Of a DNA stretch of 43,894 bases, positions 7,338-17,000 are shown piece after piece. Source of the stretch: a virus; IMG/VR virus record IMGVR_UViG_3300031616_000013, positions 1-43,894 of that record; one strand, written 5' to 3'. The position numbers and the translations under genes were made by a program. The notes beneath the pieces are model-generated. The model made no database searches. It saw nothing but the letters and a program-made list of their open reading frames with translations, and was not told the origin of the DNA. Position 1 is the first letter of the stretch. Every line of letters starts with the position of its first letter.

Positions 7338-7677
7338 TTTTGGTTCTTTCGAACTGCTTCAGTTTCTTCTGAAAAAACCAATTGATAAAGCGGCAATATT
7401 CTATCCCTCCCATGCCGGCGACGAGGGCAATAACTTCAGGTGGAAATTGGTTCACCACGTCCAATAATTGCGGACCAATCTTGGTCAGGGCAAGAGCTGA
7501 ATAGCTCACAATGATGAATATCGGCTTAACGAAAAAGTTCCCTGCGATTGCGCCGACCACGATGTAGCCTACCGACTGGCGCGGCTTGATCTTGCGATCG
7601 AAGAAAATACGAGCAATCCCACCGAGAAGCCCGCAGAGCAAAAATATCAGGCTGAATACGGGAACGTCATGCAGCAT
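7330..7677 (-). CDS. Putative holin, 115 aa
   Basis: The start MLHDVPVFS at 7677 overlaps the upstream gene. Three hydrophobic spans (about 7-25, 35-62 and 80-98) and a charged tail (FQKKLKQFERTKNE) give the layout of a class I holin; the phrases GLLGGIARIFF and ALVAGMGGIEY recall LydA-like phage membrane proteins. Holins form the inner-membrane lesion that releases endolysin. The endolysin gene is in the same operon, about 1.6 kb upstream. Confidence 0.5.
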   Translation of the reverse strand: MLHDVPVFSLIFLLCGLLGGIARIFFDRKIKPRQSVGYIVVGAIAGNFFVKPIFIIVSYSALALTKIGPQLLDVVNQFPPEVIALVAGMGGIEYCRFINWFFQKKLKQFERTKNE

Positions 7678-8212
7678 TCTGCCCCTGCGCAATGTGAGCG
7701 AGGAATGCCGGGTCGTCCCGCGTGACGATGCGCGTGCGCTGGTCGGCCAGCAACTCCTGATGCAGGATCAGCGGCGTCACGTAGTGCCCAGGAATCGGCA
7801 TCGGGCGCGGCCACCATCTGGGTGCATCTTTGTCGCATCCAATTCCACGCAAATCCAGATGAATCAAGTCCGAGCAAAAGACGTGGTGCCCGGCGTGCAT
7901 GTCGATCCCGAAATGCACGAAGTTAGCAATGCCGGGATAGTCATAGGGTTCATGCATTACTTTAGGGGAACGGAGATAGTGCTCAAATGCCGCGCTCATC
8001 TCGTCATCGGCCGGCAGCTCAAATATGATTTCCGTGACAAACTTTCCGCCATCGTAGTTCAGCGGGCGCTCCTGAACACCGCCCTCCGCGAACGCGCCGA
8101 TCACCGTGCCACCCTTCATCACTCCCTCGGCGTGTGCGACTACACCGCCGGTGTTCTTGAGAATTGCCCATGAAAGCGGGTCGTCATGACAGACGAGGCG
8201 GATGTAGATCAT
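7667..8212 (-). CDS. Permuted NlpC/P60-like (papain-fold) cysteine hydrolase, 181 aa
   Basis: In the circularly permuted NlpC/P60 group the catalytic His comes first and the Cys late. Here VVAHAEGVM (His27) precedes HVFCSDLIHLDL (Cys113-Ser114), matching the FCS-x-[LI] signature, with a Gly-rich strand GGTVIGAFAEGGV after the His. Members cut peptidoglycan peptides or act on lipids. Placed among lysis genes it could be a second muralytic or a virion-release enzyme. No signal peptide is seen, so it would need a holin. Assignment rests on motifs only. Confidence 0.6.
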   Translation of the reverse strand: MIYIRLVCHDDPLSWAILKNTGGVVAHAEGVMKGGTVIGAFAEGGVQERPLNYDGGKFVTEIIFELPADDEMSAAFEHYLRSPKVMHEPYDYPGIANFVHFGIDMHAGHHVFCSDLIHLDLRGIGCDKDAPRWWPRPMPIPGHYVTPLILHQELLADQRTRIVTRDDPAFLAHIAQGQNAA

Positions 8213-8334
8213 CGCTCAGGCTTCCTTGTGTTCTTCTCGATCTGGCATATCCGGTAGACGTGGATACAGGCGGCAGGGATACCGAACACCACTCCGATCA
8301 CCGCGCAGATGGCTGTGATCCATTGCGAAGTCAT
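8209..8334 (-). CDS. Small membrane protein, 41 aa
   Basis: ATG at 8334 overlaps the stop of the upstream gene (ATGA). One hydrophobic span (residues 5-26, WITAICAVIGVVFGIPAACI) and a charged tail (EKNTRKPER). Size and position suggest a holin partner or spanin-like subunit; there is no lipobox. Confidence 0.55.
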   Translation of the reverse strand: MTSQWITAICAVIGVVFGIPAACIHVYRICQIEKNTRKPER

Positions 8335-8837
8335 AGACCCGGTACCAGGGTGGCGAGGCCTGCACCGCCAGAGATCACGATGCCGATGAATCCGACGATG
8401 TCCTTTTTGACCATGCTGGCGACCGGCGAGCACGCGATCATGAAGGGAGAATCCGGCTGCAGGGCATTGCGCAGCTCGACGATGCGCTCGAACTTGGTGA
8501 TGACTGCGGGATCAGGAACGGGTAGCGGCTGGCCATCAGGGCCGTTGACGGCCTTCTGACGGACATTGATCAGGTCGATCCACGCCCCGTAGCATGGGGC
8601 GGTGACCTTTGATCCCGAGGCATCAGCCATCAACTTGGCATATTTCAGGTCGTCCAGCAGTTTCGCGTCAAGCGCGCCGATGATGCTTTCTAGCGGATCC
8701 TGAGACGTTGCTACTGGCCTTGCATTCAGGCCAAGCGGATCGATCGGAAGCTTCAGCCGCGTCTGCGCTCCCGCAGGAGCGACCGGAAAGAAGGACACCA
8801 CAAAGGCGACGAACAGGAGACGGATGATCCATTTCAT
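8331..8837 (-). CDS. Exported protein with signal peptide and C-terminal membrane span, 168 aa
   Basis: Residues 1-24 (MKWIIRLLFVAFVVSFFPVA ending AGA-Q) form a clear Sec signal with an A-x-A cleavage site. The mature part has two cysteines (APCYGAW and MIACSPV) that could form a disulfide in the periplasm, and ends in a hydrophobic glycine-rich span (VGFIGIVISGGAGLATL). Located two genes after the endolysin. A periplasmic, membrane-anchored lysis protein such as a spanin substitute is possible, but no family is recognised. Confidence 0.65.
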   Translation of the reverse strand: MKWIIRLLFVAFVVSFFPVAPAGAQTRLKLPIDPLGLNARPVATSQDPLESIIGALDAKLLDDLKYAKLMADASGSKVTAPCYGAWIDLINVRQKAVNGPDGQPLPVPDPAVITKFERIVELRNALQPDSPFMIACSPVASMVKKDIVGFIGIVISGGAGLATLVPGL

Positions 8838-8838
8838 G

Positions 8839-9195
8839 TCAGGCGCTCTTCGCTACGGTCTGGAGCGTCACGCGAACCTCAGGAGATTCCGCCCCGACAT
8901 TCGGTTGCGCCGGGTCAATAGCGGCCTTCGCAAGCGCTGGTGTTGCGTCAGCGCTGGCCCTGATCTTGGCGCCCATGGCCACAACGTTGCTGATCTGCGT
9001 GCCTGATCCGCCAAACATCATGACGAGACCGCCTAGGAAGCCATTGCCCAGTGTGGCGCACGCCAGGATTGCCTTGACCGCGACGACGCTCAGGGAAAGA
9101 TCGCCCAACTGAGATGCGCCGCCGAGCAGCGTCGTGTTGAACAGGATGATAACGCCGACCCACTGCAGCAAGGTGACTTCTTTCAGAGAGTTCAT
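8839..9195 (-). CDS. Putative two-span holin, 118 aa
   Basis: ATG 9195 with a TGGAGAT ribosome site (inside the end of the upstream micro-gene). Two spans: LLQWVGVIILFNTTLLGG and VKAILACATLGNGFLGGLVMMFGG, then a soluble Ala/Pro-rich tail. This matches a class II-like holin form that I recall from rhizobial phages, where it follows the endolysin. Either this or the 7330-7677 product could be the holin; the other may be an antiholin. Confidence 0.6.
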   Translation of the reverse strand: MNSLKEVTLLQWVGVIILFNTTLLGGASQLGDLSLSVVAVKAILACATLGNGFLGGLVMMFGGSGTQISNVVAMGAKIRASADATPALAKAAIDPAQPNVGAESPEVRVTLQTVAKSA

Positions 9196-9197
9196 TT

Positions 9198-9305
9198 CTA
9201 TCTCCAGAGTGATGCGAGGGAGTTGAGATGCGAGGCGACGTAAAGGCCCCAAACGCAGATGATGAGGATCGCGGTACAAAGGGCGGCGGCGAACCAGAAT
9301 CTCAT
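9198..9305 (-). CDS. Membrane micro-protein, 35 aa
   Basis: The start at 9305 overlaps the endolysin stop (ATGA) and the stop lies just before the next ATG. One hydrophobic helix (FWFAAALCTAILIICVWGLYV) then HLNSLASLWR. Probably part of the lysis set; too short for a firm family. Confidence 0.55.
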   Translation of the reverse strand: MRFWFAAALCTAILIICVWGLYVASHLNSLASLWR

Positions 9306-9916
9306 GTGCTCATTCCCTTCTGGAACAGGGCCGCTTCGTGGTCGCGACGATCGCGCAGGCCTCTGACATTGGGCCACAGCCGCTTCATGGCTCGGAAGTC
9401 GTCGGGGATCTCGGCAAACTCGTGGCGCGCCATGTGGTCGCGGATATCGCGCATTTCCCGGTAGCGATCCCCGACATTCGAGAACGATGCGCCGCGGTTG
9501 TAGGCGAGGCTGACCAGCGCACCGAAGCTGTCAGGGGTAAGGAGATCGGTATTCGGGAGCGCCTTCTCGATGATTGCCTCCCACTTCGGCATGTCCCGCT
9601 GCATGAACACAGCCATCGCGGCGTCCCATGGTACCGTAACGGTGCTATGCAGTTCGTTGGCGTGCGAATGGGCCGCAGATCCATTGATTCCGGCAACGCT
9701 CTCCAACGCGGCCACCATGGCCATTGGTAGCTTGTCGCCCCAATCGGCCTGGATGACGGTGGGGGTCGAGTAGCCGCAATCGTAGCCAATGCCGATCGTG
9801 ACGCCGGACGCCCCACCAGGCCAATCCGGATGCTGATACTTCGCCTGATAGTAGGCCTTGGACGAGACCTCTTCGGCTACGATCAGATCAATGGCGGCCT
9901 GAGAGCTGCGAAGCAT
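9302..9916 (-). CDS. Endolysin, GH24-type muramidase, 204 aa
   Basis: Phage muramidases cut the glycan MurNAc-GlcNAc bond. Seen: AEEVSSKAYYQAKY with Glu15/16 as catalytic acid, then SGVTIGIGYDCGY, matching the E...T-x-G-x-G-x-D arrangement of GH24 lysozymes, and later FGALVSLAYNRGASF, the usual AL-S-x-x-[FY]-N-x-G block. No signal peptide, so export depends on a holin. Its leader holds one copy of CGGTGTGTTG (9967-9976). First gene of the lysis run after the spike gene. Confidence 0.85.
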   Translation of the reverse strand: MLRSSQAAIDLIVAEEVSSKAYYQAKYQHPDWPGGASGVTIGIGYDCGYSTPTVIQADWGDKLPMAMVAALESVAGINGSAAHSHANELHSTVTVPWDAAMAVFMQRDMPKWEAIIEKALPNTDLLTPDSFGALVSLAYNRGASFSNVGDRYREMRDIRDHMARHEFAEIPDDFRAMKRLWPNVRGLRDRRDHEAALFQKGMST

Positions 9917-9966
9917 GGCGAAATCCCCGGTTTCCCGGAGACAATTGCCAGCGCACCGAGTCCCGG

Positions 9967-9976
9967 CAACACACCG
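9967..9976 (-). promoter_or_regulatory. Late-junction element CGGTGTGTTG, copy 1
   Basis: CAACACACCG on the plus strand, so the word points left into the endolysin gene. Its TTG starts 53 bases before the ATG at 9916, and a GGGG sits about 11 bases before that ATG, so the transcript would have a short leader. The wider match TGACGGTGTGTTGCCGG is shared with copy 2. It lies in a 210-base gap that also contains the perfect palindrome ATGATG-TAT-CATCAT at 10011-10025. Confidence 0.65.
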
Positions 9977-10126
9977 TCATGGCTTTACGACGTCAGGTTG
10001 TTAGAGTAAGATGATGTATCATCATGAGCTAGGCGGCGGCATATGATAAAGGTCTTGTGGTACGTGCTGAAACATCGTCTTCGCCGCAGAATCCTAATAA
10101 TTTGGTGTTTTGGCTTACGACGGTGA

Positions 10127-11164
10127 TTAAAGTCTCCGGTATCCCGGAAAGTTTGAAGTCATGCTCCCGATAAGCAGGTTGGCACCCGCCCCGGGGTAGA
10201 TCAGAGGATTAACCAAGCAAAGGTCATGTACTGAATCGCTGCCGGCGCATTCAAAGATGCAATATGCTTGTGCGCCGCTGTCAGAATAGAATTGCGTTCC
10301 GGTGATGGTGATGTTCGAATTCTGACCCTGGAAAAGGAAGTGTCCGCGTGCTGGACCGGTTGCTATTCCTGATGCAGCGCAGTTGCCGGCATTGAACACT
10401 ACACTTGTGGCGTTGCGCATATATATGGTCCAGCAATTGGGTGCCGGTTCCAGAAACGCACCATGAAATTCGCATCCATCGAATAGATTTTCACCGATGT
10501 TGCCGCCCCCAGATGTGACTGGCTTGAAAATTGAAGTCACCCACCAATCCGGATTGGTGCTCAATGTCAGTGCAGGAGATATTGGGTCCCAATTCTGGAA
10601 GCGTGAACTTCTGAACTCGTTGTCGGAACCACCTATGATTGACAACGCTCCTGATTTGAACCATCCGGCTGAACCGCATCCTTCGAAGTAGTTTGCATTG
10701 CAGTCGTTGTTGCTTGGACCTGCTGCGAGAAGGATTGCGCATAGTGGGTTTATTGCGGGGCGAGCAGCCGCCTGAAATTGTTGGCCGATCGGAGTTATAC
10801 CGCTGATCTTGTTTCCGTTGCATGACGTCATGTCGAAAACTGGCGCAGCCACCGTTTGATTGCATCCGTAAAGCCATGCATTGTTACCGATGAACGTGCT
10901 GCGATTGATCCCAGTGAAATCGATCGCTCCGACCCGGTAATTTCCTCCATTAAGCTCGACCACACCAGCAGATGGGGAATATGTACGCATCGCGTCGATG
11001 GCGCCCTGAATTGCTGGCGTATCGTCAGAACCGCCAAGCGGCCCGAAATCAACCGGATTGTAATGAGCCGGAGGAGTCATCGTGGCGAAAGCCGGATTAA
11101 GAATGTATGGGCTTGCCAAAGTCGCTGCAGCGCCTACGATAAGCTTGCGACGAGATAGGATCAT
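10127..11164 (-). CDS. Beta-helix spike-like protein with Tat-type leader, 345 aa
   Basis: Residues 29-100 (PVDFGPLGGSDDTPAIQGAID...) follow the opening of pectate-lyase/GH28-like right-handed beta-helix proteins, with Gly/Asn-rich repeats after it, as in phage tailspikes that bind or cut surface polysaccharide. Oddly, it starts MILSRRKLIVGAAATLASPY, a twin-arginine signal pattern (SRRKLI plus hydrophobic stretch, then AFA). Virion spikes are normally assembled in the cytoplasm, so either the leader is not processed or the protein is exported. Between the fibre and the endolysin gene. No catalytic residues can be fixed by eye. Confidence 0.65.
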   Translation of the reverse strand: MILSRRKLIVGAAATLASPYILNPAFATMTPPAHYNPVDFGPLGGSDDTPAIQGAIDAMRTYSPSAGVVELNGGNYRVGAIDFTGINRSTFIGNNAWLYGCNQTVAAPVFDMTSCNGNKISGITPIGQQFQAAARPAINPLCAILLAAGPSNNDCNANYFEGCGSAGWFKSGALSIIGGSDNEFRSSRFQNWDPISPALTLSTNPDWWVTSIFKPVTSGGGNIGENLFDGCEFHGAFLEPAPNCWTIYMRNATSVVFNAGNCAASGIATGPARGHFLFQGQNSNITITGTQFYSDSGAQAYCIFECAGSDSVHDLCLVNPLIYPGAGANLLIGSMTSNFPGYRRL

Positions 11165-11177
11165 TTATTGTTCCAAG

Positions 11178-13616
11178 TCATAATTCTGAATTGATGAACA
11201 TTCTCGCACTAGTTGTCGCGGCATTTGGGGTAGCGATCGTCGCGCTACCGGCCGCGCCAAGGCCGGCCGTCGTTGTTGTTACATCAAGCACACCTCCCCA
11301 TTCTGTCGTTGTCGTTGTGAATGTTGACCAGACCACATAGCCGCTGATGGCTGTATTGTAATAAGACCAGTCGGAAGTTGCGCTCAATGTGACGGTTGGA
11401 GCGATACGCTTCATCGTCTTCCAGTTGATCGCCAAAACAGCTCGGCTCGTCGATGCAGCCTGAGCAATACCAACGCCAATCCCTCCGGCACTGGCCGCTG
11501 AAATGACTTCAAAATATCTTTGGCATTCTGCAGTCGATGCTGCGATTGACTTCAGCTCTATAGGGGGCGGACTTGAATTTATTCCAGTGGCAACTCCTGA
11601 TGTTACCCTAATATCTGCAGCAGTCATCAGGCACGACTGACCCGCCGTGAGAGCCGTATTGCAGTCGATTGTAACTTGATATCCCTGCGAAGCGCTGGCT
11701 GAAGCTGCGAATGTATATGCTTCCTGACACCAGACAGTAGTCGCGCACGAAGTGAGAGTCGTTGCCGCTAGATCTGCTGTGCATGTGGTAAAATTATCTG
11801 TAGCGCTGGCAAAGCAGGTAGACACCTTTGGTGCAACGGATGATCCGGTGTTTTGATTGTAGTAGAATTGGATAGTTATCGTGGCACCGGCCAGAGGAGC
11901 GGCCACAGAGCTTTCAATCCGTTGGGAGAATAGAGTGTCTGTATTACTGGTACCACCTACGCACCCAATATAATGAGCAGCCCCGTTATTGACCTGTGTT
12001 CCTTGGGAGCATGTAAACTGAGCGCCTGTTTGTACGACGCACCATCCATCTGCCGTCGAAACACATGGTTTCGCTAGAACTGAAGCTGTCGCAAGTCCTG
12101 ATGTTCCGCGTTGGAATATATCCATCGATGCATTGCGGAATTTATTGACGTTGCCGCCGGTCGGAACCGTAATTGCTCCGGTCTGACCATTCAAGGACGT
12201 GACCCCGGTATTTGCGACCGAGATATTTCCACCTGACGTGCTGACGGAAATTGCGGTGCCGGATACGATGCTTGGATTTCCGGTCTGTCCGTTGATGCTG
12301 GCGACACCGGATGTGGCTTGCGCACCAAGCGCCTGTGCACTCCAGTTCGAGATGCCATCTGAGACAAACAGGAAGCCACCGTTCGCGTTGTTTATGACCT
12401 GCGAACCAGTGCCGCCATTGATTGTATCGCTGCCATTACGGACGATGGTCAGCGTATTGGTGTTGGAAACAAAGCCCTTGAAATCCTGTATCAGGATGCG
12501 CGTGCCGGGATTTACAGCTGATGCTGCAACCATCGTCCATGTCCGCGGAGCTGTGAACGCAGCACTTGTTCCAACCGTACGATCAGTTGAGACCAGAGCA
12601 TAGTTGCTGTCTCCGTGAGAGGTAAGATTTTCGATGCCAAGACCACTTGGCCCACGCGCCAGAGCGGCTGTACCCTGCCCTGTTCCGCCGCTCGCTACTG
12701 CAACAGGCGTCGTCGCTGTCAGCGTGGAGAATGCGCCGGCAGCAGGTGTAGTTCCGCCGATGGCGGGAGGAGTAGCGGAGTTCTGGGTTGCGAAGGTGCC
12801 GAACGCGGTGCCGTTGATCTGGCCGGTCCCGGTGATGTTCATCGTGCCAGAGAACGTCTTGGTACCGCTGACGGTCTGAGTGGCTTCCAACGTTTCGACG
12901 GTTCCGGTCGTCGATGGGAATGTGAATTTGGTGCTGTCGGTGCCGGCGAGTTCCAGCGTATTGTCAATGGTCAGCGTCTTGCCTGAGACCACCGTGATGC
13001 CGGAGACCGCAAAGCAGTTGACGGCGGCCTCATAGAGCACAACGCCGGACGATGTCGCGCAGAGCGATCCAGCGATCGTGCCGACGGTCGAGAGCGATGC
13101 GGCGGTTAGGGTGCCCTGCAGCACTACGTTCTGCGTCCCGGTGGGCACGCCGAGCGCGACAGCGGCGCTCTTGTTGATCAGCGCGACGTCATAGGTCGAA
13201 CCCTGGCCGCCATAGACGCCGCCGTTGAGGGCGGTCGCACCGGACACTGCCTGCCCATTTCCGGTCGTCGCGATGGGTGCATTGAAGATCTCGAGACCGG
13301 TCGCGGGGGCCGTGCCACCGAGCCCGATTCCGGTAAACTGCGGGGTGTCGGTCGTGGCGCCGAACGAGAAGGTACCGCCGCCCGACATCGCGCCTGGCGC
13401 CGTCTGTCCATTGCCTGAGTTCAGCGTGATGACCGCTGACGTGAGCTTGGAGGATAGAGTCGCGAACGGGATGGCCTGACAAGGGCCGGGAGCGATGCCA
13501 AGCCGGCCGATGACCGTGTTGGCAGGGATGTCTGTCGGGAAAACGCAGGCGCCAAATGCAGCTCCCGGAAGCAGCAAAAACGCGGCGAAAAGGAGGGTTT
13601 TAAGGATCTGGCGCAT
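11178..13616 (-). CDS. Tail fibre-like protein with Sec signal, 812 aa
   Basis: Long Gly/Thr/Ser/Ala-rich protein with repeated fibre phrases (ASINGQTGNPSIVSGTAIS, TSLNGQTGAITVP) and a C-terminal block beginning FRNASMDIFQRGTSG, common in phage receptor-binding fibres; after it comes a jelly-roll-like carbohydrate-binding region. It would recognise the host surface. The N-terminus (MRQILKTLLFAAFLLLPGAA ending FGA-C) is a textbook signal peptide or lipoprotein-like leader, unusual for a virion protein. ATG at 13616 has no Shine-Dalgarno and sits 35 bases after the TTG of a CGGTGTGTTG element, which fits a leaderless message. Confidence 0.75.
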   Translation of the reverse strand: MRQILKTLLFAAFLLLPGAAFGACVFPTDIPANTVIGRLGIAPGPCQAIPFATLSSKLTSAVITLNSGNGQTAPGAMSGGGTFSFGATTDTPQFTGIGLGGTAPATGLEIFNAPIATTGNGQAVSGATALNGGVYGGQGSTYDVALINKSAAVALGVPTGTQNVVLQGTLTAASLSTVGTIAGSLCATSSGVVLYEAAVNCFAVSGITVVSGKTLTIDNTLELAGTDSTKFTFPSTTGTVETLEATQTVSGTKTFSGTMNITGTGQINGTAFGTFATQNSATPPAIGGTTPAAGAFSTLTATTPVAVASGGTGQGTAALARGPSGLGIENLTSHGDSNYALVSTDRTVGTSAAFTAPRTWTMVAASAVNPGTRILIQDFKGFVSNTNTLTIVRNGSDTINGGTGSQVINNANGGFLFVSDGISNWSAQALGAQATSGVASINGQTGNPSIVSGTAISVSTSGGNISVANTGVTSLNGQTGAITVPTGGNVNKFRNASMDIFQRGTSGLATASVLAKPCVSTADGWCVVQTGAQFTCSQGTQVNNGAAHYIGCVGGTSNTDTLFSQRIESSVAAPLAGATITIQFYYNQNTGSSVAPKVSTCFASATDNFTTCTADLAATTLTSCATTVWCQEAYTFAASASASQGYQVTIDCNTALTAGQSCLMTAADIRVTSGVATGINSSPPPIELKSIAASTAECQRYFEVISAASAGGIGVGIAQAASTSRAVLAINWKTMKRIAPTVTLSATSDWSYYNTAISGYVVWSTFTTTTTEWGGVLDVTTTTAGLGAAGSATIATPNAATTSARMFINSEL

Positions 13617-13648
13617 GCCCGGATTTGGGCTGGGCAGACCTTTACCGG

Positions 13649-13658
13649 CAACACACCG
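13649..13658 (-). promoter_or_regulatory. Late-junction element CGGTGTGTTG, copy 2
   Basis: Directly after the stop codon (TGA) of the Cys-rich gene and pointing left into the fibre gene. The TTG begins exactly 35 bases before the ATG at 13616. The -12 to -7 region reads CCAAAT, only a poor sigma70 -10. Confidence 0.7.
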
Positions 13659-14045
13659 TCAGGCTGGGTTAGTCACCAGCGGATGCCATCCGCCATTCTG
13701 TCGCTGGAATATCGTGATGGTATCGTAATAAATCGTTCTTGCGCCAGTGAGGAAGAAAAACACCCCCTGCGAGCGCACGTCAATGAAGGTATACTGAACC
13801 CAGAAATCCCCGTCGACTCCACCACTTGGCGCTGCCTGTCCCCAATGAACGGACGGCGGTGCTGGTGCTGGAGCTGGCGATGTGCCAGTCTGCGGCCACA
13901 CGTTCCAGAACCTGCACCAGTCATCCGGCGGCGGACTTGCCCAGATCGGCGCGCTCCCGGCCTGACTGGGCACTATGGCCTTGCAGTTGTTGCCAATATA
14001 GAACGAGCAGTTATTGCAGCTCTGGCCGGCTGGATTGGTTGCCAT
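13659..14045 (-). CDS. Cys-motif virion-region protein, 128 aa
   Basis: The N-terminus has QSCNNCSFYIGNNCKAI and, 22 residues later, DDWCRFW. This C-x2-C...C...WC spacing recalls high-potential iron-sulfur proteins and a small Cys motif seen in rhizobial phage proteins. A Pro/Ala linker follows, then an aromatic beta-rich domain (GDFWVQYTFIDVRSQGVFFF). Lies between the internal proteins and the fibre, so possibly a virion accessory. Metal or Fe-S binding is inference. Confidence 0.6.
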   Translation of the reverse strand: MATNPAGQSCNNCSFYIGNNCKAIVPSQAGSAPIWASPPPDDWCRFWNVWPQTGTSPAPAPAPPSVHWGQAAPSGGVDGDFWVQYTFIDVRSQGVFFFLTGARTIYYDTITIFQRQNGGWHPLVTNPA

Positions 14046-14054
14046 GGCGGTGTC

Positions 14055-17000
14055 CTATTGACCTGCCGCGATCTCCGGCGGCCGCTTGGGTCTTGGGGTG
14101 TTGGTCTTGCCCGAGAGATAGTCGAGCCGCTGCTGCAGGCCCTGCTGAATCAGTTTGGGGTCGCTGATCTGGATTGCCGTGGCGGCCTGCTGCCGCATTG
14201 CCGATATCGTGGCCCGCAACGTGTCCGCGCGGTTCGCCAGCGGGATGCTCTGCCAGCCCTGATGGTTGACCAGCGAGGTCAGAGCGCGCTGCACTAGCGG
14301 CCCGGCCGTGGCCTGGTAGCGGTCATATTGCTCCGGGGTCAGTTTCACCCCGCCGATGACATCGCGAGGCGCGGTAGGATGCAGGTTGACCCGCTCGAGC
14401 TCGAGCTTGACCGGATCATTGTTAATCGGTAGCGACCGGAGGATATTGTGATAGCCGGGATTCTCCAGCGGCTCGCCATAGAGAGGATCTCGCTTCGGCA
14501 GCAACGTCTCACGCAGAGACGGAATCCGGTTTTCCAGCCCGGCCACCATGCTCTTGGCGATCCGCATGTGCGGGTCTACGAAGCTCGCGGTCTGGCTCAG
14601 CAGCGAGGAGAATGGCAGCATCGAGGTGGCCTGATAGGAGGCAAAGCTGCCGCCCTTCTTCTCGTCCTCGATCGCATCCATGAAGTTTCGGAGCGACTGG
14701 AACCCCACCTCGTTACCGATGGTGTTAGCCGCGGCATTGGTTGTGGCCCAGATCGCATGGCTGATCGCCTCATCGAGGCCCTTGTCAGGAGCGGCCCAGT
14801 CGATGGCGAAGCGGTGTGCGATCGAGCCGATGGCAGCGCCGATCTGGGCGAGGTCGCCGGCGGGCCCAAACCGCTCGAACGACACCCAGCGGTCGCCAAT
14901 CTGGATCGAGTTGGCAGGCTTGCCCTGCAGCGCCCAGTCCTTGCGCTCGTTCTGGTCGGTAGGATAGTTCGAGGTCACCTTGCCCTGCATGTAGGCGTTG
15001 GTGAAATATGCCATGACGGACGATCCCACCGTCATGCGCGCGATGGCGAGATCCTGCTGCCGGCCGCCGTTCTCGCCCAGGATGTTCGCCCGCATGTCCT
15101 TGTCGAGCGCGGCGAATGGCGTGTATTCGTAGGTCGCCTTCATCAGGTTGATCGGAATGTGGGTGAACGGGATCACCCATTTGAGGCCTGGCACCTTCTT
15201 CACCAGCTGTTGAAAATTCTTGGCGTGCTCGCCAAGCTCCTGCATGAAGGTATCTTTATAGGCCTGATAGACGCTGTCCTTCAGCACCTTCTCCGTTGGA
15301 TTGAGCGCGTGATAGGCTCGGCGCTGCCAGAAATCCGAACCGGTCGGGTTCAGCCCCTCGGCCGCCGCCTTGTTATAGGCGGCCATTTCGAGGTTAGCGC
15401 GCTCGCCTAGCACCTTGAATGCAACGTGGATCGACGAGGCGATGTCGCCGGGTGATCCGAGGATGCGGCCCCAGATGCCGGGGATCGGCCGGGGTGGTTG
15501 CAGGTTCGGTTCGACCGCGCGCGATAGGGCTGTGGACGGCTTCTCGCCGGCAGCGACCGCCATATCGTGCAATTGCTTCTCGCTCTCCAGGGGCACGCGC
15601 ATGCCGGTCTTGATAGTTTGATATGCCGCCTTGATCGCGTCTGGGATAGCGGCGATCGTCCCATAATGGGCCGCCGCGGTCTCGCCAAAGAAGACCTTGT
15701 CGGTGCTGCCGACACCGGCCAGATCCTTCGCTTTGCCTATGATCGAGGCCAAGGGGGTCACGACGCCACGCTCCATTCCGGCATAGGTCGCATTTGCCAG
15801 CACGTATTTTGCATGCGTGAACGGGCCAGAGATCAGCCCCTGCGTCCACATCCAGTAGAACCAATGCGGCGCCTGCCCGCGCATCCCGGTCAGCACCTTG
15901 GCGGCCTGCTCGCGGTCGAGGCCATTCAGCCCGCGGGCAAGATCCTGAAGATCCTCCGGTGTCCGACCCTTGCTGTTAAGCAGGTCTGTAAGTGCAGCTT
16001 GACTGTCCTGCGCCCGCAATATCTCCTGCAGCGCATTACCGGCGCGGCCCCATTCGGCCCGAAGCGCCACGGTATGCGACAGGGTTGCCTCCAGCGCATA
16101 GTCCCGCTTCATAATTGCTGCCTGCAGCGCGGCAAGATTCTTTTGAGCCTGCACAACTTTAGGGTCTATCGGACCCGTCTCTGGCACCTCGCCTAAATGC
16201 GCCTGCGCATCAGCTATCGTCTTTATTGTTTTGTTGATGCCAAAGCTAACATCGCCTTCACCGGATGGCTTGAATACACCACCTGTTGAATACCTGAGAC
16301 GTTCACCCGTTTCAGGATCAACCCTGATGAGATTCCCGGAAGGAGTGGCCTTGACGTTTGGATCGTCGATCAGCTTGGCGACGCTATCAGGTAACTCTCT
16401 CAGATTTGCAGTCTTCCAATCTTCTGTAGCCGGTGCTCCTTTTTGTCCCGCCTTCAAATCGATATTGCCATCGGCGCGCACCGCCTCGGCAGCACTCTGC
16501 ACGTCATCGCCGAGCTTCTTCAAGAGCGTGGTGACGGTCCTGATCTCATCGTCGGTGCGGAACGTCGTGCGCAGTTTGCCACCGTCGATCGCGGCCGAAT
16601 CCAGCCCGGCCGCCTCCGCGACCTTGGCGATCTGCTCGGGCGGAACATTGCCGGCGCGTGCCTCTGGGAAATTGTTGTTCTGCGACGCCATGTCCTTGAC
16701 CAGCGTCTTGAAATCGTCCGGCGTCTCGGTCTTGTCGACATAGCGGTTGAAGCGCTCGGCCCATGCATCGATGGGCTCGCCGGCCGGCGTCATCGTGATC
16801 TTGTCGCCTTGGTTGGATGCGGCCGGGATCGCGCGCTGTGCCGCTGCGGCGGGGGTTTCAGCGGGCGGCGGCGGAACATCAGGTCCGATGATGCCGGACT
16901 GCTTGGCCTCGATGATATTCTGGATCGCGGGCGGGACTGCGGGTGGCGCCTCGCCTTCTGGAATCGGTGCGGCTTCATGCTCGGCGATCGCTTGCGCGGT

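Noticed and set aside
9927-9938. CCGG-TTTC-CCGG hairpin over the endolysin ribosome site
   Set aside because: Only a 4-bp stem; too weak to claim translational control.
10011-10025. ATGATG-TAT-CATCAT as an operator
   Set aside because: Perfect but simple palindrome, single copy, with no promoter placed around it; recorded only as a note in the gap before the endolysin gene.
14448-15410. 320-codon plus-strand frame, with others at 16443-17249 and 34590-35411
   Set aside because: Shadows of the 1120-aa internal protein and terminase genes; His/Arg/Leu-rich, without motifs or ribosome sites.
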